DNA of 64,000 bases from Metabacillus litoralis (GCF_003667825.1 NZ_CP033043.1:807001-871000), one strand, 5' to 3'; shown: positions 1 to 12,067, numbered from the stretch's first letter. Notes: generated by a model not told the origin, from the letters alone. Made by a program: numbers and translations.

Positions 1-2954
1 CTTGTTCCAACTTTAGGAGGACAAACGGGTCTTAACATGGCCGTTCAATTAGCAGAGTCAGGTGTACTAGAAGAATGTGGAGTTGAAATTTTAGGTACTA
101 AGCTTTCTGCAATCCAACAAGCAGAAGATCGTGATTTATTCAGAAGATTAATGAATGAATTAAATGAGCCTGTACCTGAAAGTGAAATTATTCATAACTT
201 AGATGAAGCTTTTGCGTTCGTTAATCAAATCGGATATCCAGTTATCGTAAGACCTGCTTATACATTAGGTGGAACTGGTGGAGGTATTTGTGAAAATGAA
301 GAAGAGCTTATCGAAATTGTTACAAGTGGATTAAAAAACAGCCCTGTAACACAATGTCTTCTTGAAAAAAGTATTGCTGGATTTAAAGAAATTGAATATG
401 AAGTAATGCGTGACTCAAATGACCATGCCATTGTTGTATGTAACATGGAAAATTTTGATCCAGTAGGTGTTCATACAGGTGACTCAATCGTTTTTGCACC
501 AAGTCAAACGTTAAGTGACCGTGAATATCAAATGCTACGAAACGTATCATTAAAGATTATCCGTGCATTGAAAATTGAAGGTGGCTGTAATGTTCAGCTA
601 GCACTTGATCCAGACAGCTTTAAATACTACATTATTGAGGTTAACCCACGTGTGAGTAGGTCATCTGCGTTAGCTTCTAAAGCAACTGGTTATCCAATCG
701 CTAAATTAGCAGCGAAAATTGCTGTTGGTTTAACACTAGATGAAATGAAAAACCCTGTTACAGGTAGAACGTATGCATGCTTCGAGCCAGCATTAGATTA
801 CATCGTATCAAAAATCCCACGCTGGCCTTTTGATAAGTTTGAGTCTGCAAACCGCCATTTAGGAACTCAAATGAAAGCAACTGGCGAGGTTATGGCGATC
901 GGTCGTACACTTGAAGAATCTCTGTTAAAAGCAGTTCGTTCACTTGAATCTGATGTAGATTATCTTCGTTTAAAAGATGCTGAACAATTCACAGACGAAC
1001 TAATTGAAAAGCGTATTCGTAAAGCTGGTGATGAGCGCCTATTTTATATCGCTGAAGCTCTTAGAAGAGGTGTTACGAAGGAAACCATTCATGAGTGGAG
1101 CCAAATTGACTTATTCTTCTTAATGAAGATTGAAAAAATTATTAGATTTGAAAAAAATCTTCAAGTAAACCCTTATGAATTAACAACCTTACAAACTGCT
1201 AAAGAAATGGGCTTTGCAGATTCTGAGATTGCTAAGCTTTGGAATACAAATGATCGTGAAGTATATGAATTAAGAAAACAAGCAGATATTATCCCAGTTT
1301 ATAAAATGGTTGATACATGTGCAGCGGAATTTGAATCTGCAACACCTTACTTCTATGGATCATACGAAGACGAAAACGAATCAATTGTAACTGAGCGTGA
1401 AAGTGTTGTTGTTTTAGGTTCAGGTCCAATCCGGATCGGTCAAGGTGTTGAGTTCGATTATGCAACGGTTCACTCTGTATGGGCAATTAAAGAAGCAGGG
1501 TATGAAGCAATCATTATAAATAACAACCCTGAAACTGTTTCAACAGATTTCAGTATTTCTGACAAGCTTTATTTTGAACCATTAACAATTGAAGATGTTA
1601 TGCATATCATCGATTTAGAAAAACCAAAAGGTGTTGTTGTTCAATTCGGTGGACAAACGGCTATTAATCTAGCGGATGAGTTACAAGCACGAGGTGTAAA
1701 AATACTTGGAACATCTTTGGAAGATTTAGATCGTGCGGAAGATCGTGATAAATTTGAACATACTTTAGCTACCCTTGGAATTCCTCAACCACTTGGAAAA
1801 ACAGCTACTTCTGTAGACCAGGCTGTGAAGATTGCAGAAAACATCGGTTATCCAGTTTTAGTAAGACCATCTTATGTACTAGGTGGACGTGCAATGGAAA
1901 TTGTTTACCAAGAGGCTGAGCTTTTACACTATATGAATAATGCAGTGAAAATCAATCCGCAACATCCTGTATTAATTGATAAATATCTAACAGGTAAAGA
2001 AATTGAAGTTGATGCAATTTCTGATGGAGAATCAGTTCTTATCCCTGGTATTATGGAACACATTGAACGTGCCGGTGTTCACTCAGGAGATTCAATCGCT
2101 GTTTATCCGCCACAATCATTATCTGAAGAAATAAAAAACAGTATCATTGATTATACAATTAAGCTTGCTAAAGGTTTAAATATCGTTGGATTACTAAATA
2201 TCCAATTCGTACTATCAAAAGGAGCGGTTTATGTACTAGAAGTAAATCCTCGCTCAAGTCGTACTGTACCTTTCTTAAGCAAAATAACAGGAGTACCAAT
2301 GGCGAATTTAGCAACAAAGGTTATTCTTGGTGCAAAACTTGAGGAACTTGGCTATGAAACAGGATTACATCCAGAAAGTGAGGGTGTGTATGTAAAAGCT
2401 CCTGTCTTCTCATTCGCTAAGTTACGTCGAGTGGACATCACATTAGGACCTGAGATGAAATCAACAGGGGAAGTAATGGGGAAAGATATTACTCTAGAAA
2501 AAGCTCTTTACAAAGCACTTGTTGCTTCTGGAATTCAGATTAAAAACCATGGCTCTGTCCTATTAACAGTAGCGGACAAAGATAAAGAAGAAGGTTTAGA
2601 GATTGCTAGAAGGTTCCACCAAATTGGGTATCAAATTCTAGCGACAAGTGGAACAGCAGATTATTTAAGAGCCTACAATATTCCGGCAAAAGTTGTTAAT
2701 AAAATTGGTGCGTCTGAACCGAATCTATTAGATGTTATTCGTAAAGGTGAGGCACAATTTGTAATCAATACCTTAACAAAAGGAAAACAGCCAGCTAGAG
2801 ACGGATTTAAAATTCGCCGTGAATCAGTAGAAAATGGAATTCCTTGTTTAACTTCATTAGATACAGCAGTTGCCATTTTACGTGTACTAGAGTCGATGAC
2901 ATTCTCTACAGATACGATGCCAAAGATCAACAAGCAGCTAGAGGTGAGCTTAAC

Positions 2955-2958
<4 letters not shown>
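1..2958 (+). CDS. carB: Carbamoyl-phosphate synthase large subunit, 5' truncated by the window edge
   Basis: This subunit makes carbamoyl phosphate from bicarbonate, ATP and ammonia supplied by the small subunit, the first step of pyrimidine synthesis in the cytoplasm. The reading frame is open from base 1 ([17 protein letters not shown]), so the gene begins upstream; the ATG at 37 is internal. About 985 codons are present against roughly 1,070 in the family, so some 85 N-terminal residues are missing. Two homologous ATP-grasp halves are visible; the second starts near window residue 470 with [14 protein letters not shown]. The last 140 or so residues look like the MGS-type allosteric domain. 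The pyrimidine order carB-pyrK suggests the pyrimidine-specific (PyrAB) paralog rather than the arginine one. The operon promoter and any PyrR attenuators lie outside the window. Confidence 0.97.
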
Positions 2959-5355
<2,397 letters not shown>

Positions 5356-5359
<4 letters not shown>

Positions 5360-5988
5360 AACAAACGATTGCAAAAAACCTATTAGAAATTAAGGCAGTT
5401 TATCTCCAACCAAATGATCCCTTCACATGGTCTAGTGGATTAAAATCACCAATTTACTGTGATAATCGTCTTACATTATCATTTCCTTCTATTCGTACTC
5501 AAATAGCTGAAGGTCTTATCGATTTAATAAAAGAGCATTACCCTGAAGTTGAAGTAATCGCAGGTACTGCAACTGCAGGTATCCCTCATGCTGCATGGGT
5601 AAGTGATAAAATGGATTTACCAATGGTCTATGTTCGAAGTAAGGCGAAGGGACATGGGAAAGGAAACCAAATTGAAGGACAAGTTAAACAAAATCAGAAG
5701 GTAGTGGTTGTAGAAGATTTGATTTCTACTGGCGGAAGTGCCATTACTGCTGTTGAAGCTCTTCGTGAAGCGGGCTGTGAGGTTTTAGGGATCGTAGCGA
5801 TTTTTACATATGATCTTGCACTTGGAAAATCAAAACTGGAAGAGGCAAATATTAAAGCACAATCGTTATGTGACTATGACACTCTAGTCGAAGTTGCTGC
5901 AAAAGAAGGTTACGTAACAGAGCAGGACATTAGCAAATTAAAAATGTGGAGAGAAGATCCATCTTCTGAACGCTGGCTTGATGTATAA
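5356..5988 (+). CDS. pyrE: Orotate phosphoribosyltransferase
   Basis: PyrE attaches PRPP ribose-phosphate to orotate to give OMP. The 210-residue protein shows the PRPP-binding signature [13 protein letters not shown] near residues 115-128 and the dimer-loop lysines in [12 protein letters not shown]. The ATG at 5356 overlaps the pyrF TGA (ATGA) and is preceded by GAGGAATCAGAGG, so it is translationally coupled. It is the last gene of the pyrimidine operon here; a long inverted repeat follows at 6007-6082. Confidence 0.96.
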
Positions 5989-6006
5989 CAAAAACATGTA
6001 AGGAAT

Positions 6007-6089
6007 AAAGCGTCTTTTTACCGTTGCACAAATAACGTTCATTCTTTAACGTGGAGGGCTGCGATTGGTAAAAAGGTGCTTTTAAATTT
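6007..6089 (+). terminator. Long imperfect hairpin downstream of pyrE, probable terminator
   Basis: Bases 6007-6022 (AAAGCGTCTTTTTACC) pair with 6067-6082 if two G-U pairs are allowed. Bases 6023-6028 (GTTGCA) pair with 6060-6065 after a one-base bulge, and 6035-6039 with 6048-6052. A TTTTAAATTTTT stretch follows the distal arm. This is far longer than a usual rho-independent hairpin but lies where the pyr operon should end. Its right edge touches the stop codon of the minus-strand ORF. Confidence 0.5.
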
Positions 6090-6357
6090 TTGATATCATT
6101 AGAAAGAAGGAACTTAAAGAAATAATTAGAAATACCAGTATGTAGCTTGGATAAATGAATCGTTCAGGAAGTTTTATCTTTTTTAATAAGCTCCATACCG
6201 TTATACCAAGGATAGCAAAAATGAAGGAATGCCTTTCAGCTTTTAACTGATTCAATAATTCTTTACTTGGCTTGTACATAAATATATGAGCAATGCTGAG
6301 ACAAAATAGATAAAAACCAATGAAGACTAAACAAATATTATCCACGATCTCCCACAT
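6082..6357 (-). CDS. Small hypothetical membrane protein
   Basis: I do not recognise this 91-residue protein. It begins MWEIVDNICL and has three likely hydrophobic segments at about residues 5-28, 44-58 and 66-89, separated by a basic, charged loop (KPSKELLNQLKAERH) and a KKIKLPER turn. The start at 6357 follows a perfect AAGGAGG with good spacing on the minus strand, which argues for translation; an upstream in-frame start at 6393 lacks such a site. It lies between the pyr and cys operons, opposite to both, where B. subtilis has no gene that I recall. It may be a lineage-specific insertion; no function can be assigned. Confidence 0.7.
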   Translation of the reverse strand: MWEIVDNICLVFIGFYLFCLSIAHIFMYKPSKELLNQLKAERHSFIFAILGITVWSLLKKIKLPERFIYPSYILVFLIISLSSFFLMISKI

Positions 6358-6460
6358 AACAATCCTCCTTACACATTCTATTAAATAGTACAAGTTTATG
6401 TATATGATTTTGCTTTTATGATTTATTATAAGAAATTAAGATAATAATATAAAAATAATT

Positions 6461-6509
6461 AATCCGATAAGTAAACTCGGGTTGACATTTGTTATAATTG
6501 TGTTAAAAT
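6461..6509 (+). promoter_or_regulatory. Candidate cysH promoter P1 with overlapping imperfect palindrome
   Basis: TTGACA at 6482-6487 and TAAAAT at 6504-6509 are 16 bases apart. An imperfect palindrome at 6461-6483 (AATCCGA ... TCGGGTT, nine bases between the arms) overlaps the -35. Its position and its CCGATAAGT...ACTCGG core suggest an Rrf2-type cysteine regulator (CymR) operator, but I assign this only from memory of the motif style. Transcription would start about 250 bases ahead of cysH. Confidence 0.45.
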
Positions 6510-6631
6510 TTTGAATCAAATAGCATATTTATAATAGTTGGTGTAAGTAAGAATATGCTGAGACTGTAATGGTAAGGCTTTTTATATGATCAGAAAGATA
6601 AAATTTTAATAAAAATAATCTAGTAAATGTA

Positions 6632-6659
6632 TTGTCAAATCACAGATAAGGTGTATAAT
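6632..6659 (+). promoter_or_regulatory. Candidate cysH promoter P2 (sigma-A type)
   Basis: TTGTCA at 6632-6637 and a perfect TATAAT at 6654-6659 are 16 bases apart, giving a start site near 6666 and a leader of about 100 bases. This is the better of the two promoter candidates ahead of cysH. Confidence 0.6.
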
Positions 6660-6687
6660 TCATACTATATTAATAGGTTTTACACTT

Positions 6688-6733
6688 AATCCCGAGTATT
6701 AATGTGTGAATAAGCGGGATTCTAATTCCGAGT
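6688..6733 (+). promoter_or_regulatory. Inverted repeat in the cysH leader, possible operator
   Basis: AATCCCG (6688-6694) and CGGGATT (6715-6721) form a perfect inverted repeat separated by 20 bases, just downstream of P2. CCGAGT occurs at 6692-6697 and again at 6728-6733, and its complement ACTCGG occurs in the palindrome at P1. Repeated half-sites flanking both promoters suggest a repressor site. No S-box (SAM riboswitch) signature could be found between 6358 and 6763. Confidence 0.4.
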
Positions 6734-6763
6734 TGAGTAGTGTGAGAGAAAGAGGTGAATCGT

Positions 6764-7465
6764 ATGTTAACATATGAAAACTGGACTGAACAAACTGATC
6801 AATTTGAAGTTGATGAAACGTATAAAGGTGCACTTAATGTTTTAAATTGGGCATATGACCATTACGGTGAAGAGGTCGTATATGCTTGTAGCTTTGGAAT
6901 TGAGGGGATCGTTCTAATTGACTTAATTTCTAAAGTGAAACCAGATGCTAAGATTGTGTTCCTTGACACAGATGTGCATTTTAAGGAAACATACGAATTA
7001 ATTGATAAGGTAAAAGAAAAATATCCATCATTAAATATTGAATTAAAAAAGCCAAAATTAACACTTGAAGAACAAGCTGAGCAATATGGTGATAAATTAT
7101 GGGAAACAAATCCGAATCAATGCTGTAATATCCGTAAAATTGCTCCTTTAACTGAAACATTAAATGGTGCAACAGCATGGATTTCAGGTTTAAGACGAGA
7201 ACAGTCTGAAACAAGAAAGAATGTAAATTATATTAATAAGGACGAACGCTTTCATTCAGTAAAGGTTTGCCCACTTATTCATTGGACGTGGAAGGATGTT
7301 TGGAGATACGTTCATAAAAATGACTTAATCTATAACCCTCTACATGATAGAGGATATCCAAGTATCGGTTGTTTTCATTGTACAAAGCCTGCCTTTAATG
7401 AGAATGATTTAAGATCAGGTAGATGGTCAGGGCAAATGAAAACAGAATGTGGCCTCCACCAATAG
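6764..7465 (+). CDS. cysH: Phosphoadenylyl/adenylyl-sulfate reductase
   Basis: CysH reduces PAPS or APS to sulfite with thioredoxin in assimilatory sulfate reduction. The 233-residue protein has the PP-loop fold; the C-terminal ECGLH motif carries the catalytic cysteine (C229). The four [4Fe-4S] ligands C120, C121 (NQCCNIRK), C203 and C206 (GCFHC) are present, as in enzymes able to use APS. The ATG at 6764 follows AGAGGTG and gives MLTYENW as in Bacillus; a GTG at 6755 is in frame but overlaps that ribosome site. It is first in the sulfate operon, behind a 400-base leader with two candidate promoters. Confidence 0.95.
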   Translation: MLTYENWTEQTDQFEVDETYKGALNVLNWAYDHYGEEVVYACSFGIEGIVLIDLISKVKPDAKIVFLDTDVHFKETYELIDKVKEKYPSLNIELKKPKLTLEEQAEQYGDKLWETNPNQCCNIRKIAPLTETLNGATAWISGLRREQSETRKNVNYINKDERFHSVKVCPLIHWTWKDVWRYVHKNDLIYNPLHDRGYPSIGCFHCTKPAFNENDLRSGRWSGQMKTECGLHQ

Positions 7466-7478
7466 GAGGATATAAATC

Positions 7479-8546
7479 ATGTTAGAAATCATTGCCATCA
7501 TTATTAGCTTCTTTTTTGCAATGAACATTGGGGCGAGCGGTGCAGCTGCCTCAATGGGTGTTGCATATGGCTCAGGAGCGATTTTACGACCGAGAAACGC
7601 ACTTATATTATGTGGGATAGGGGTCATATTAGGAGCAGTTATTGGCGGTGGAGAAGTTGTCAAAACAATAAGTTCCGGAATCATTCCATCATCGCTTATA
7701 TCGATAAAAATGGTTGTTATTATACTCTTTTCAGCTACTTTTTCCTTATTCTTATCCAATCTTTTAGGAATACCTCTATCTACAAGTGAGGTAACGGTGG
7801 GATCTGTAGTTGGTGTTGGTATAGCGTACCAAGCCTTATATGTTAATAATTTACTCTATATCATTATGTTTTGGGTTATTGTTCCGATCGTTGCGTTTGC
7901 AATTGCCTTTCTTTTTATAAAAATCCTTCATTCCTTTAAGCTGACTCAAAAGTACAGCTTTGAAGGAAAGGTCATCACATATTTACTTATATTTGCTGGT
8001 TTTTTTGAAGCATTTTCAGCGGGGATGAATAACGTAGCAAATGCTGTTGGACCCCTTGTAAGTGCTGGTATTCTATCTGTTTCAAAAGGGACATTAATTG
8101 GAGGAGTGTTTGTTGCTTTAGGTGCTCTGCTTTTAGGGAGACGTGTTTTAGAGACAAACGGTAAGAAAATAACGAGCTTCTCAAAAATTGAAGGTGTCTT
8201 GATTTCTGGTACTGGTGCTACACTTGTCATTGTAGCTTCTATCTTTGGAATACCTGTGCCTCTTACTCAAATTACGACCTCATCGATTTTAGGAATTGGT
8301 ATTGCAAAATCTGGGGCAAACATCTTTCAACAAAAAATCGTAAAAAATATGCTTATGGTATGGTTAATTTCTCCACTTGTGTCACTAACGATGAGTTACT
8401 TCTTAGTGCAGTTGTTTATAGAAAGTGATTTATATACAATCTTTGTATTAGCAAGTCTTTTGCTAGCTACAATTGGCGCAAACAGTTTAATGAAAGCAAG
8501 CAAACAAGAAAAGCGTGCTGTACACGAAGAAGGTGGAGGAATATAA
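7479..8546 (+). CDS. cysP: Sulfate permease of the PiT phosphate/sulfate transporter family
   Basis: This 355-residue integral membrane protein is very hydrophobic, with about ten to eleven predicted helices. It shows the internal PiT repeat: MNIGASGAAASMGVAYGSG near the N-terminus is echoed by GMNNVANAVGPLVSAG near residue 180. Its place between cysH and sat matches B. subtilis CysP, which imports sulfate by ion symport. AGGAGG precedes the ATG, 14 bases after cysH. Phosphate transport cannot be excluded from sequence alone, but the context supports sulfate. Confidence 0.9.
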   Translation: MLEIIAIIISFFFAMNIGASGAAASMGVAYGSGAILRPRNALILCGIGVILGAVIGGGEVVKTISSGIIPSSLISIKMVVIILFSATFSLFLSNLLGIPLSTSEVTVGSVVGVGIAYQALYVNNLLYIIMFWVIVPIVAFAIAFLFIKILHSFKLTQKYSFEGKVITYLLIFAGFFEAFSAGMNNVANAVGPLVSAGILSVSKGTLIGGVFVALGALLLGRRVLETNGKKITSFSKIEGVLISGTGATLVIVASIFGIPVPLTQITTSSILGIGIAKSGANIFQQKIVKNMLMVWLISPLVSLTMSYFLVQLFIESDLYTIFVLASLLLATIGANSLMKASKQEKRAVHEEGGGI

Positions 8547-8562
8547 CTATTATTCCTATTAA

Positions 8563-8598
8563 ACTGATTGGATTTCTATAGTAGAAGAATCAATCAGT
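8563..8598 (+). other. Intercistronic hairpin between cysP and sat
   Basis: ACTGATTG at 8563-8570 pairs with CAATCAGT at 8591-8598, and the stem continues inward (ATT/AAT, TCT/AGA) after a bulge. No T-run follows, so it is more likely an mRNA processing or stability element than a terminator. The sat ribosome site lies about 35 bases downstream. Confidence 0.5.
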
Positions 8599-8641
8599 AA
8601 ATAATTTTCGTACTATTACATTTTAATTGGAGGAAATGAAA

Positions 8642-9781
8642 ATGAGCTTACTTCCACATGGAGGAACATTAATTCAAAAATTATCACTAGGAACAGATGT
8701 ATCACATATTGAGAAAGAAATTGAACTAGATGCAATCTCTCTAAGTGATCTTGAACTAATTTCAATTGGTGGTTACAGCCCAATTGAAGGTTTCTTAACT
8801 CAAGAAGATTATGAGTCTGTAGTAGAGAACATGAAATTGAAAAATGGAGTGGTATGGAGTATCCCTATTACATTACCAGTATCAGAAGAGAAGGCATCTA
8901 CTTTAGCGGTTGGTGATGAAGTTCGCCTTGTGCTTGATGAAGTTACATATGGCACAATTAAGGTTGCAGATATCTATACTCCAGATAAACAAAAAGAGGC
9001 AGTTAATGTTTATCGTACAGATGATCTTGCACATCCTGGTGTTAAGAAAATGTTCGAACGTGGTAATGTTTATGTTGGAGGAGAGGTAACATTAGTTCAT
9101 CGCCCTGAAAAGAAATTTGCAGATTTCTATCTTGATCCTAAAGAATCAAGAGCTAAATTCGAAGAACTAAATTGGAAGACAATCGTAGGCTTCCAAACAC
9201 GTAATCCTGTTCACCGTGCTCATGAATATATCCAGAAAACAGCATTAGAGACTGTAGATGGTTTATTCTTAAACCCATTAGTAGGGGAAACAAAATCTGA
9301 TGATATTCCAGCGCATATTCGTATGGAAAGCTATCAGGTTTTATTAAAGAACTATTATCCTTCAGATCGTGTGCATTTAGCTGTATTCCCAGCTGCTATG
9401 AGATATGCTGGACCGCGTGAAGCGATTTTCCATGCCTTAGTTCGTAAAAATTATGGTTGTACACATTTCATTGTTGGTAGAGACCATGCTGGTGTAGGCG
9501 ATTATTATGGAACATATGATGCACAACTTATCTTTTCTAATTTTACTGCAGATGAATTAGGAATTACACCAATGTTCTTTGAGCATAGTTTCTATTGCAC
9601 AAAATGTGAAGGTATGGCTTCTTCAAAAACATGTCCACATGGTAAAGAAGACCGAGTTATTTTATCAGGTACAAAAGTACGTGAAATGCTTCGTAACGGT
9701 GAATTACCTCCTAGCACATTCAGCCGCAAAGAGGTTGTAGAAGTTTTAATTAGAGGCATGAAAGAAACGGTAAATGCATAA
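8642..9781 (+). CDS. sat: Sulfate adenylyltransferase (ATP sulfurylase)
   Basis: Sat forms APS and pyrophosphate from ATP and sulfate. The 379-residue protein shows the ATP-sulfurylase signatures [16 protein letters not shown] near residue 183 and [14 protein letters not shown] near residue 280, plus a CxxC...C...H cluster ([16 protein letters not shown]) typical of the zinc-bearing bacterial form. There is no fused APS kinase; that is the separate cysC next door. The ATG at 8642 follows GGAGG and begins MSLLPHGG as in Bacillus; the frame extends to 8627 over the ribosome site. The 95-base gap after cysP contains a hairpin. Confidence 0.96.
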   Translation: MSLLPHGGTLIQKLSLGTDVSHIEKEIELDAISLSDLELISIGGYSPIEGFLTQEDYESVVENMKLKNGVVWSIPITLPVSEEKASTLAVGDEVRLVLDEVTYGTIKVADIYTPDKQKEAVNVYRTDDLAHPGVKKMFERGNVYVGGEVTLVHRPEKKFADFYLDPKESRAKFEELNWKTIVGFQTRNPVHRAHEYIQKTALETVDGLFLNPLVGETKSDDIPAHIRMESYQVLLKNYYPSDRVHLAVFPAAMRYAGPREAIFHALVRKNYGCTHFIVGRDHAGVGDYYGTYDAQLIFSNFTADELGITPMFFEHSFYCTKCEGMASSKTCPHGKEDRVILSGTKVREMLRNGELPPSTFSRKEVVEVLIRGMKETVNA

Positions 9782-9794
9782 GGAGGTAGCAACA

Positions 9795-10403
9795 ATGGCT
9801 GTAAATAACATTGTGTGGCATGATGCATCTGTCACAAAAGAAGAGAGAAGAAAGAAAAATAATTACGGAAGCTATGTATTGTGGTTTACTGGCCTTTCAG
9901 GCTCGGGTAAATCAACACTAGCAAATGCCCTTGCAAGATACTTATTTGAAAATAATATCCAAACTTATGTGTTAGATGGGGACAATATCCGTCACGGTTT
10001 AAATAAAGATTTAGGTTTTACTGATGAAGATCGTAAAGAAAATATTCGCCGAATTGGTGAGGTGTCAAAGCTGTTTGTTGATAGCGGGCAAATTGTGTTA
10101 ACAGCGTTTATTTCACCATTCCGAGAAGATCGCCAGCAAGTAAAAGACATCCTTTCTGAAAATGAATTCTTCGAAGTATATGTTAAGTGTTCGTTAGATG
10201 AATGTGAAGTACGTGACCCTAAGGGATTATATAAAAAGGCAAGAAACAATGAAATCAAACATTTCACTGGTATTGATTCACCATATGAGGAACCTGAAAA
10301 CCCTGCTATAATTGTTGACACAGAAACCCAAGACATAGAACAATCTGTTAAACAAATCGTAAGTTTCCTTGTCGAAAAAGGATTTATTCAAGAAAATAAA
10401 TAG
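9795..10403 (+). CDS. cysC: Adenylyl-sulfate kinase
   Basis: CysC phosphorylates APS to PAPS. The 202-residue protein has a P-loop GLSGSGKST at residues 33-41, the family motif [15 protein letters not shown], and the lid segment [23 protein letters not shown]. The ATG at 9795 is preceded by AAGGAGG and lies 13 bases after sat; the open frame extends to 9774 but only over the end of sat. It is followed by a perfect 15-bp hairpin that splits the sulfate genes from the siroheme genes. Confidence 0.95.
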   Translation: MAVNNIVWHDASVTKEERRKKNNYGSYVLWFTGLSGSGKSTLANALARYLFENNIQTYVLDGDNIRHGLNKDLGFTDEDRKENIRRIGEVSKLFVDSGQIVLTAFISPFREDRQQVKDILSENEFFEVYVKCSLDECEVRDPKGLYKKARNNEIKHFTGIDSPYEEPENPAIIVDTETQDIEQSVKQIVSFLVEKGFIQENK

Positions 10404-10410
10404 TCGTCTA

Positions 10411-10445
10411 AGTAATAGCAATTGGTCTTTCCAATTGCTATTACT
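10411..10445 (+). other. Perfect 15-bp intercistronic stem-loop between cysC and sumT
   Basis: AGTAATAGCAATTGG (10411-10425) and its exact complement (10431-10445) enclose a TCTTT loop. Only TTCATTT follows, so it would be a leaky terminator at best. It may reduce read-through into the siroheme genes or protect the upstream mRNA 3' end. Confidence 0.65.
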
Positions 10446-10502
10446 TTCATTTGGTGGCATCTTATAGCTTACAATATGCAACTAGAAAAGGGGGGAGAAT
10501 CC

Positions 10503-11282
10503 ATGACGAAGGTTTTTTTAGTGGGAGCAGGCCCTGGTGATGAAGATTTGCTTACGATTAAGGCATTAAAGTGTATTCAAAAATCAGATGTTATTTTATA
10601 TGATCGTTTAGTAAATAAAGAAATTTTAAAACATGCTAAAGAAAATTGTGAGCTTGTTTATTGTGGGAAGCTACCTAACTATCATACAATGAAACAAGAA
10701 ACGATTAATACTTTTCTTGTTAAATATGCTAAAAGTGGAAAAATCGTTACAAGACTTAAAGGTGGCGATCCGTTCATTTTCGGTCGGGGAGGAGAAGAAG
10801 CTGAAGCCTTAGCAAAACATCACATCCCCTATGAAATTATACCAGGGATAACCTCAGGTGTTGCAGCAGCAGCATATGCAGGAATTCCAGTAACACATCG
10901 TGAGTTAAGCGGTAGTGTTGCTTTTGTTACTGGTCACCGAAGAGACGGTATTGATGAGGATACGAAATGGGAGTCCCTTGCGAAGGGGATTGATACGCTA
11001 GCTATTTATATGGGAGTTAGCAATTTACCATATATTCAGGAGCAGCTAATGAAGTACGGCAAACATTCTCAAACACCTGTTGCAGTTATAAACTGGGGGA
11101 CTACTGACGTTCAACGCACGGTGACAGGGACATTAGAAAACATTTATCAACGTGTGTTGCAAGAAAACATCACGAACCCTAGCATGATTATTGTAGGTGA
11201 AGTAGTTTCTCTAAGGGAAAAATTAAGCTGGTATGAAGAAGTAATTGCAAAAAATGCACAAAGTGAGGCTCTATTACTATGA
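10503..11282 (+). CDS. sumT: Uroporphyrinogen-III C-methyltransferase
   Basis: SumT (CobA/YlnD) uses two SAM molecules to methylate uroporphyrinogen III to precorrin-2, the entry to siroheme. The 259-residue protein has the tetrapyrrole methylase signatures VGAGPGDEDLLTIKAL at the N-terminus and LKGGDPFIFGRGGEEAEAL near residue 85, with PGITSGVAAAAYAGIPVTHR following. The ATG at 10503 is preceded by GGGGGGAG; the frame reaches back to 10422 through the intercistronic hairpin. It overlaps sirB by four bases. Confidence 0.95.
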   Translation: MTKVFLVGAGPGDEDLLTIKALKCIQKSDVILYDRLVNKEILKHAKENCELVYCGKLPNYHTMKQETINTFLVKYAKSGKIVTRLKGGDPFIFGRGGEEAEALAKHHIPYEIIPGITSGVAAAAYAGIPVTHRELSGSVAFVTGHRRDGIDEDTKWESLAKGIDTLAIYMGVSNLPYIQEQLMKYGKHSQTPVAVINWGTTDVQRTVTGTLENIYQRVLQENITNPSMIIVGEVVSLREKLSWYEEVIAKNAQSEALLL

Positions 11283-12067
11283 AACAAGCTGTGTTATATG
11301 TTTGTCATGGAAGTCGAGTACCAAAAGCTCGTGAAGAAGCCATTGAATTTATTTCAAAGGTTAAACCAAGAATAAATGCGCAAGTCCAGGAAGTGTGTTT
11401 TTTGGAGCTGGCCGAGCCCTCTATTGAGGAAGGGTTTAAAAATTGTGTTAGCCAAGGTGCTACAGATATCGCTGTGATTCCTTTGCTTTTATTAACTGCT
11501 GCTCACGCTAAAAGTGATATTCCTGAAGAGGTTGAGCATGTTTCATCACTTTTTCCAACAGTTCGTGTTTCCTATGGAAAACCAATTGGTGTTGATCTAC
11601 GTTTAGCGGATATGCTGGTCGATAAAATGAATGAAAAATCACCAATTAATAGCTCCTCAACGGCAATCCTTGTCGGAAGAGGCAGCAGCGACATGGATGT
11701 TGTAAACGACTTGAACCAAATTGCAGATTTTCTCCAGGATAAATCAGGTGTTAAAAAGGTTCATACATGCTTTTTAACAGCTGCTGAGCCTAGATTTAGT
11801 CAAATGATTGAAGATGTTTTCAATTCAGATGAACAATCTCTTTTTATCATTCCTTATTTAATATTTACTGGATTATTAAAAAAGGAAATTGATCATACTG
11901 TCAAACAATATAATTGGGGAGATCGAAAGGTTGAGGTTTGTTCGTATTTAGGCCCTCACCCGATTTTACTTGATCTATTTGTTGAACGTGTTCATGAGGC
12001 TATAGATAACACTGATGGTTTGTATACCTTTAATAAAGGAAAACAACATGCTCCCACTTCACATTGA
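11279..12067 (+). CDS. sirB: Sirohydrochlorin ferrochelatase
   Basis: SirB inserts ferrous iron into sirohydrochlorin to give siroheme, the cofactor of sulfite reductase. The 262-residue protein contains two CbiX-like halves. The N-terminal half has the metal and substrate site YVCHGSRVPKAREEA and PLLLLTAAHAKSDIP; the second half is degenerate (ILVGRGSSDMDVVNDL). The ATG overlaps the sumT TGA (ATGA), implying coupling. Cobalt chelatase activity is possible for the family, but the sulfate operon context supports iron. Confidence 0.92.
   Translation: MKQAVLYVCHGSRVPKAREEAIEFISKVKPRINAQVQEVCFLELAEPSIEEGFKNCVSQGATDIAVIPLLLLTAAHAKSDIPEEVEHVSSLFPTVRVSYGKPIGVDLRLADMLVDKMNEKSPINSSSTAILVGRGSSDMDVVNDLNQIADFLQDKSGVKKVHTCFLTAAEPRFSQMIEDVFNSDEQSLFIIPYLIFTGLLKKEIDHTVKQYNWGDRKVEVCSYLGPHPILLDLFVERVHEAIDNTDGLYTFNKGKQHAPTSH

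Noticed and set aside
6541..6600. GCTGAGACTG near 6557 looked like part of a thiamine riboswitch
   Set aside because: Only the CTGAGA stretch is present; the ACCTGATCTGG-type partner and the surrounding stems are absent.
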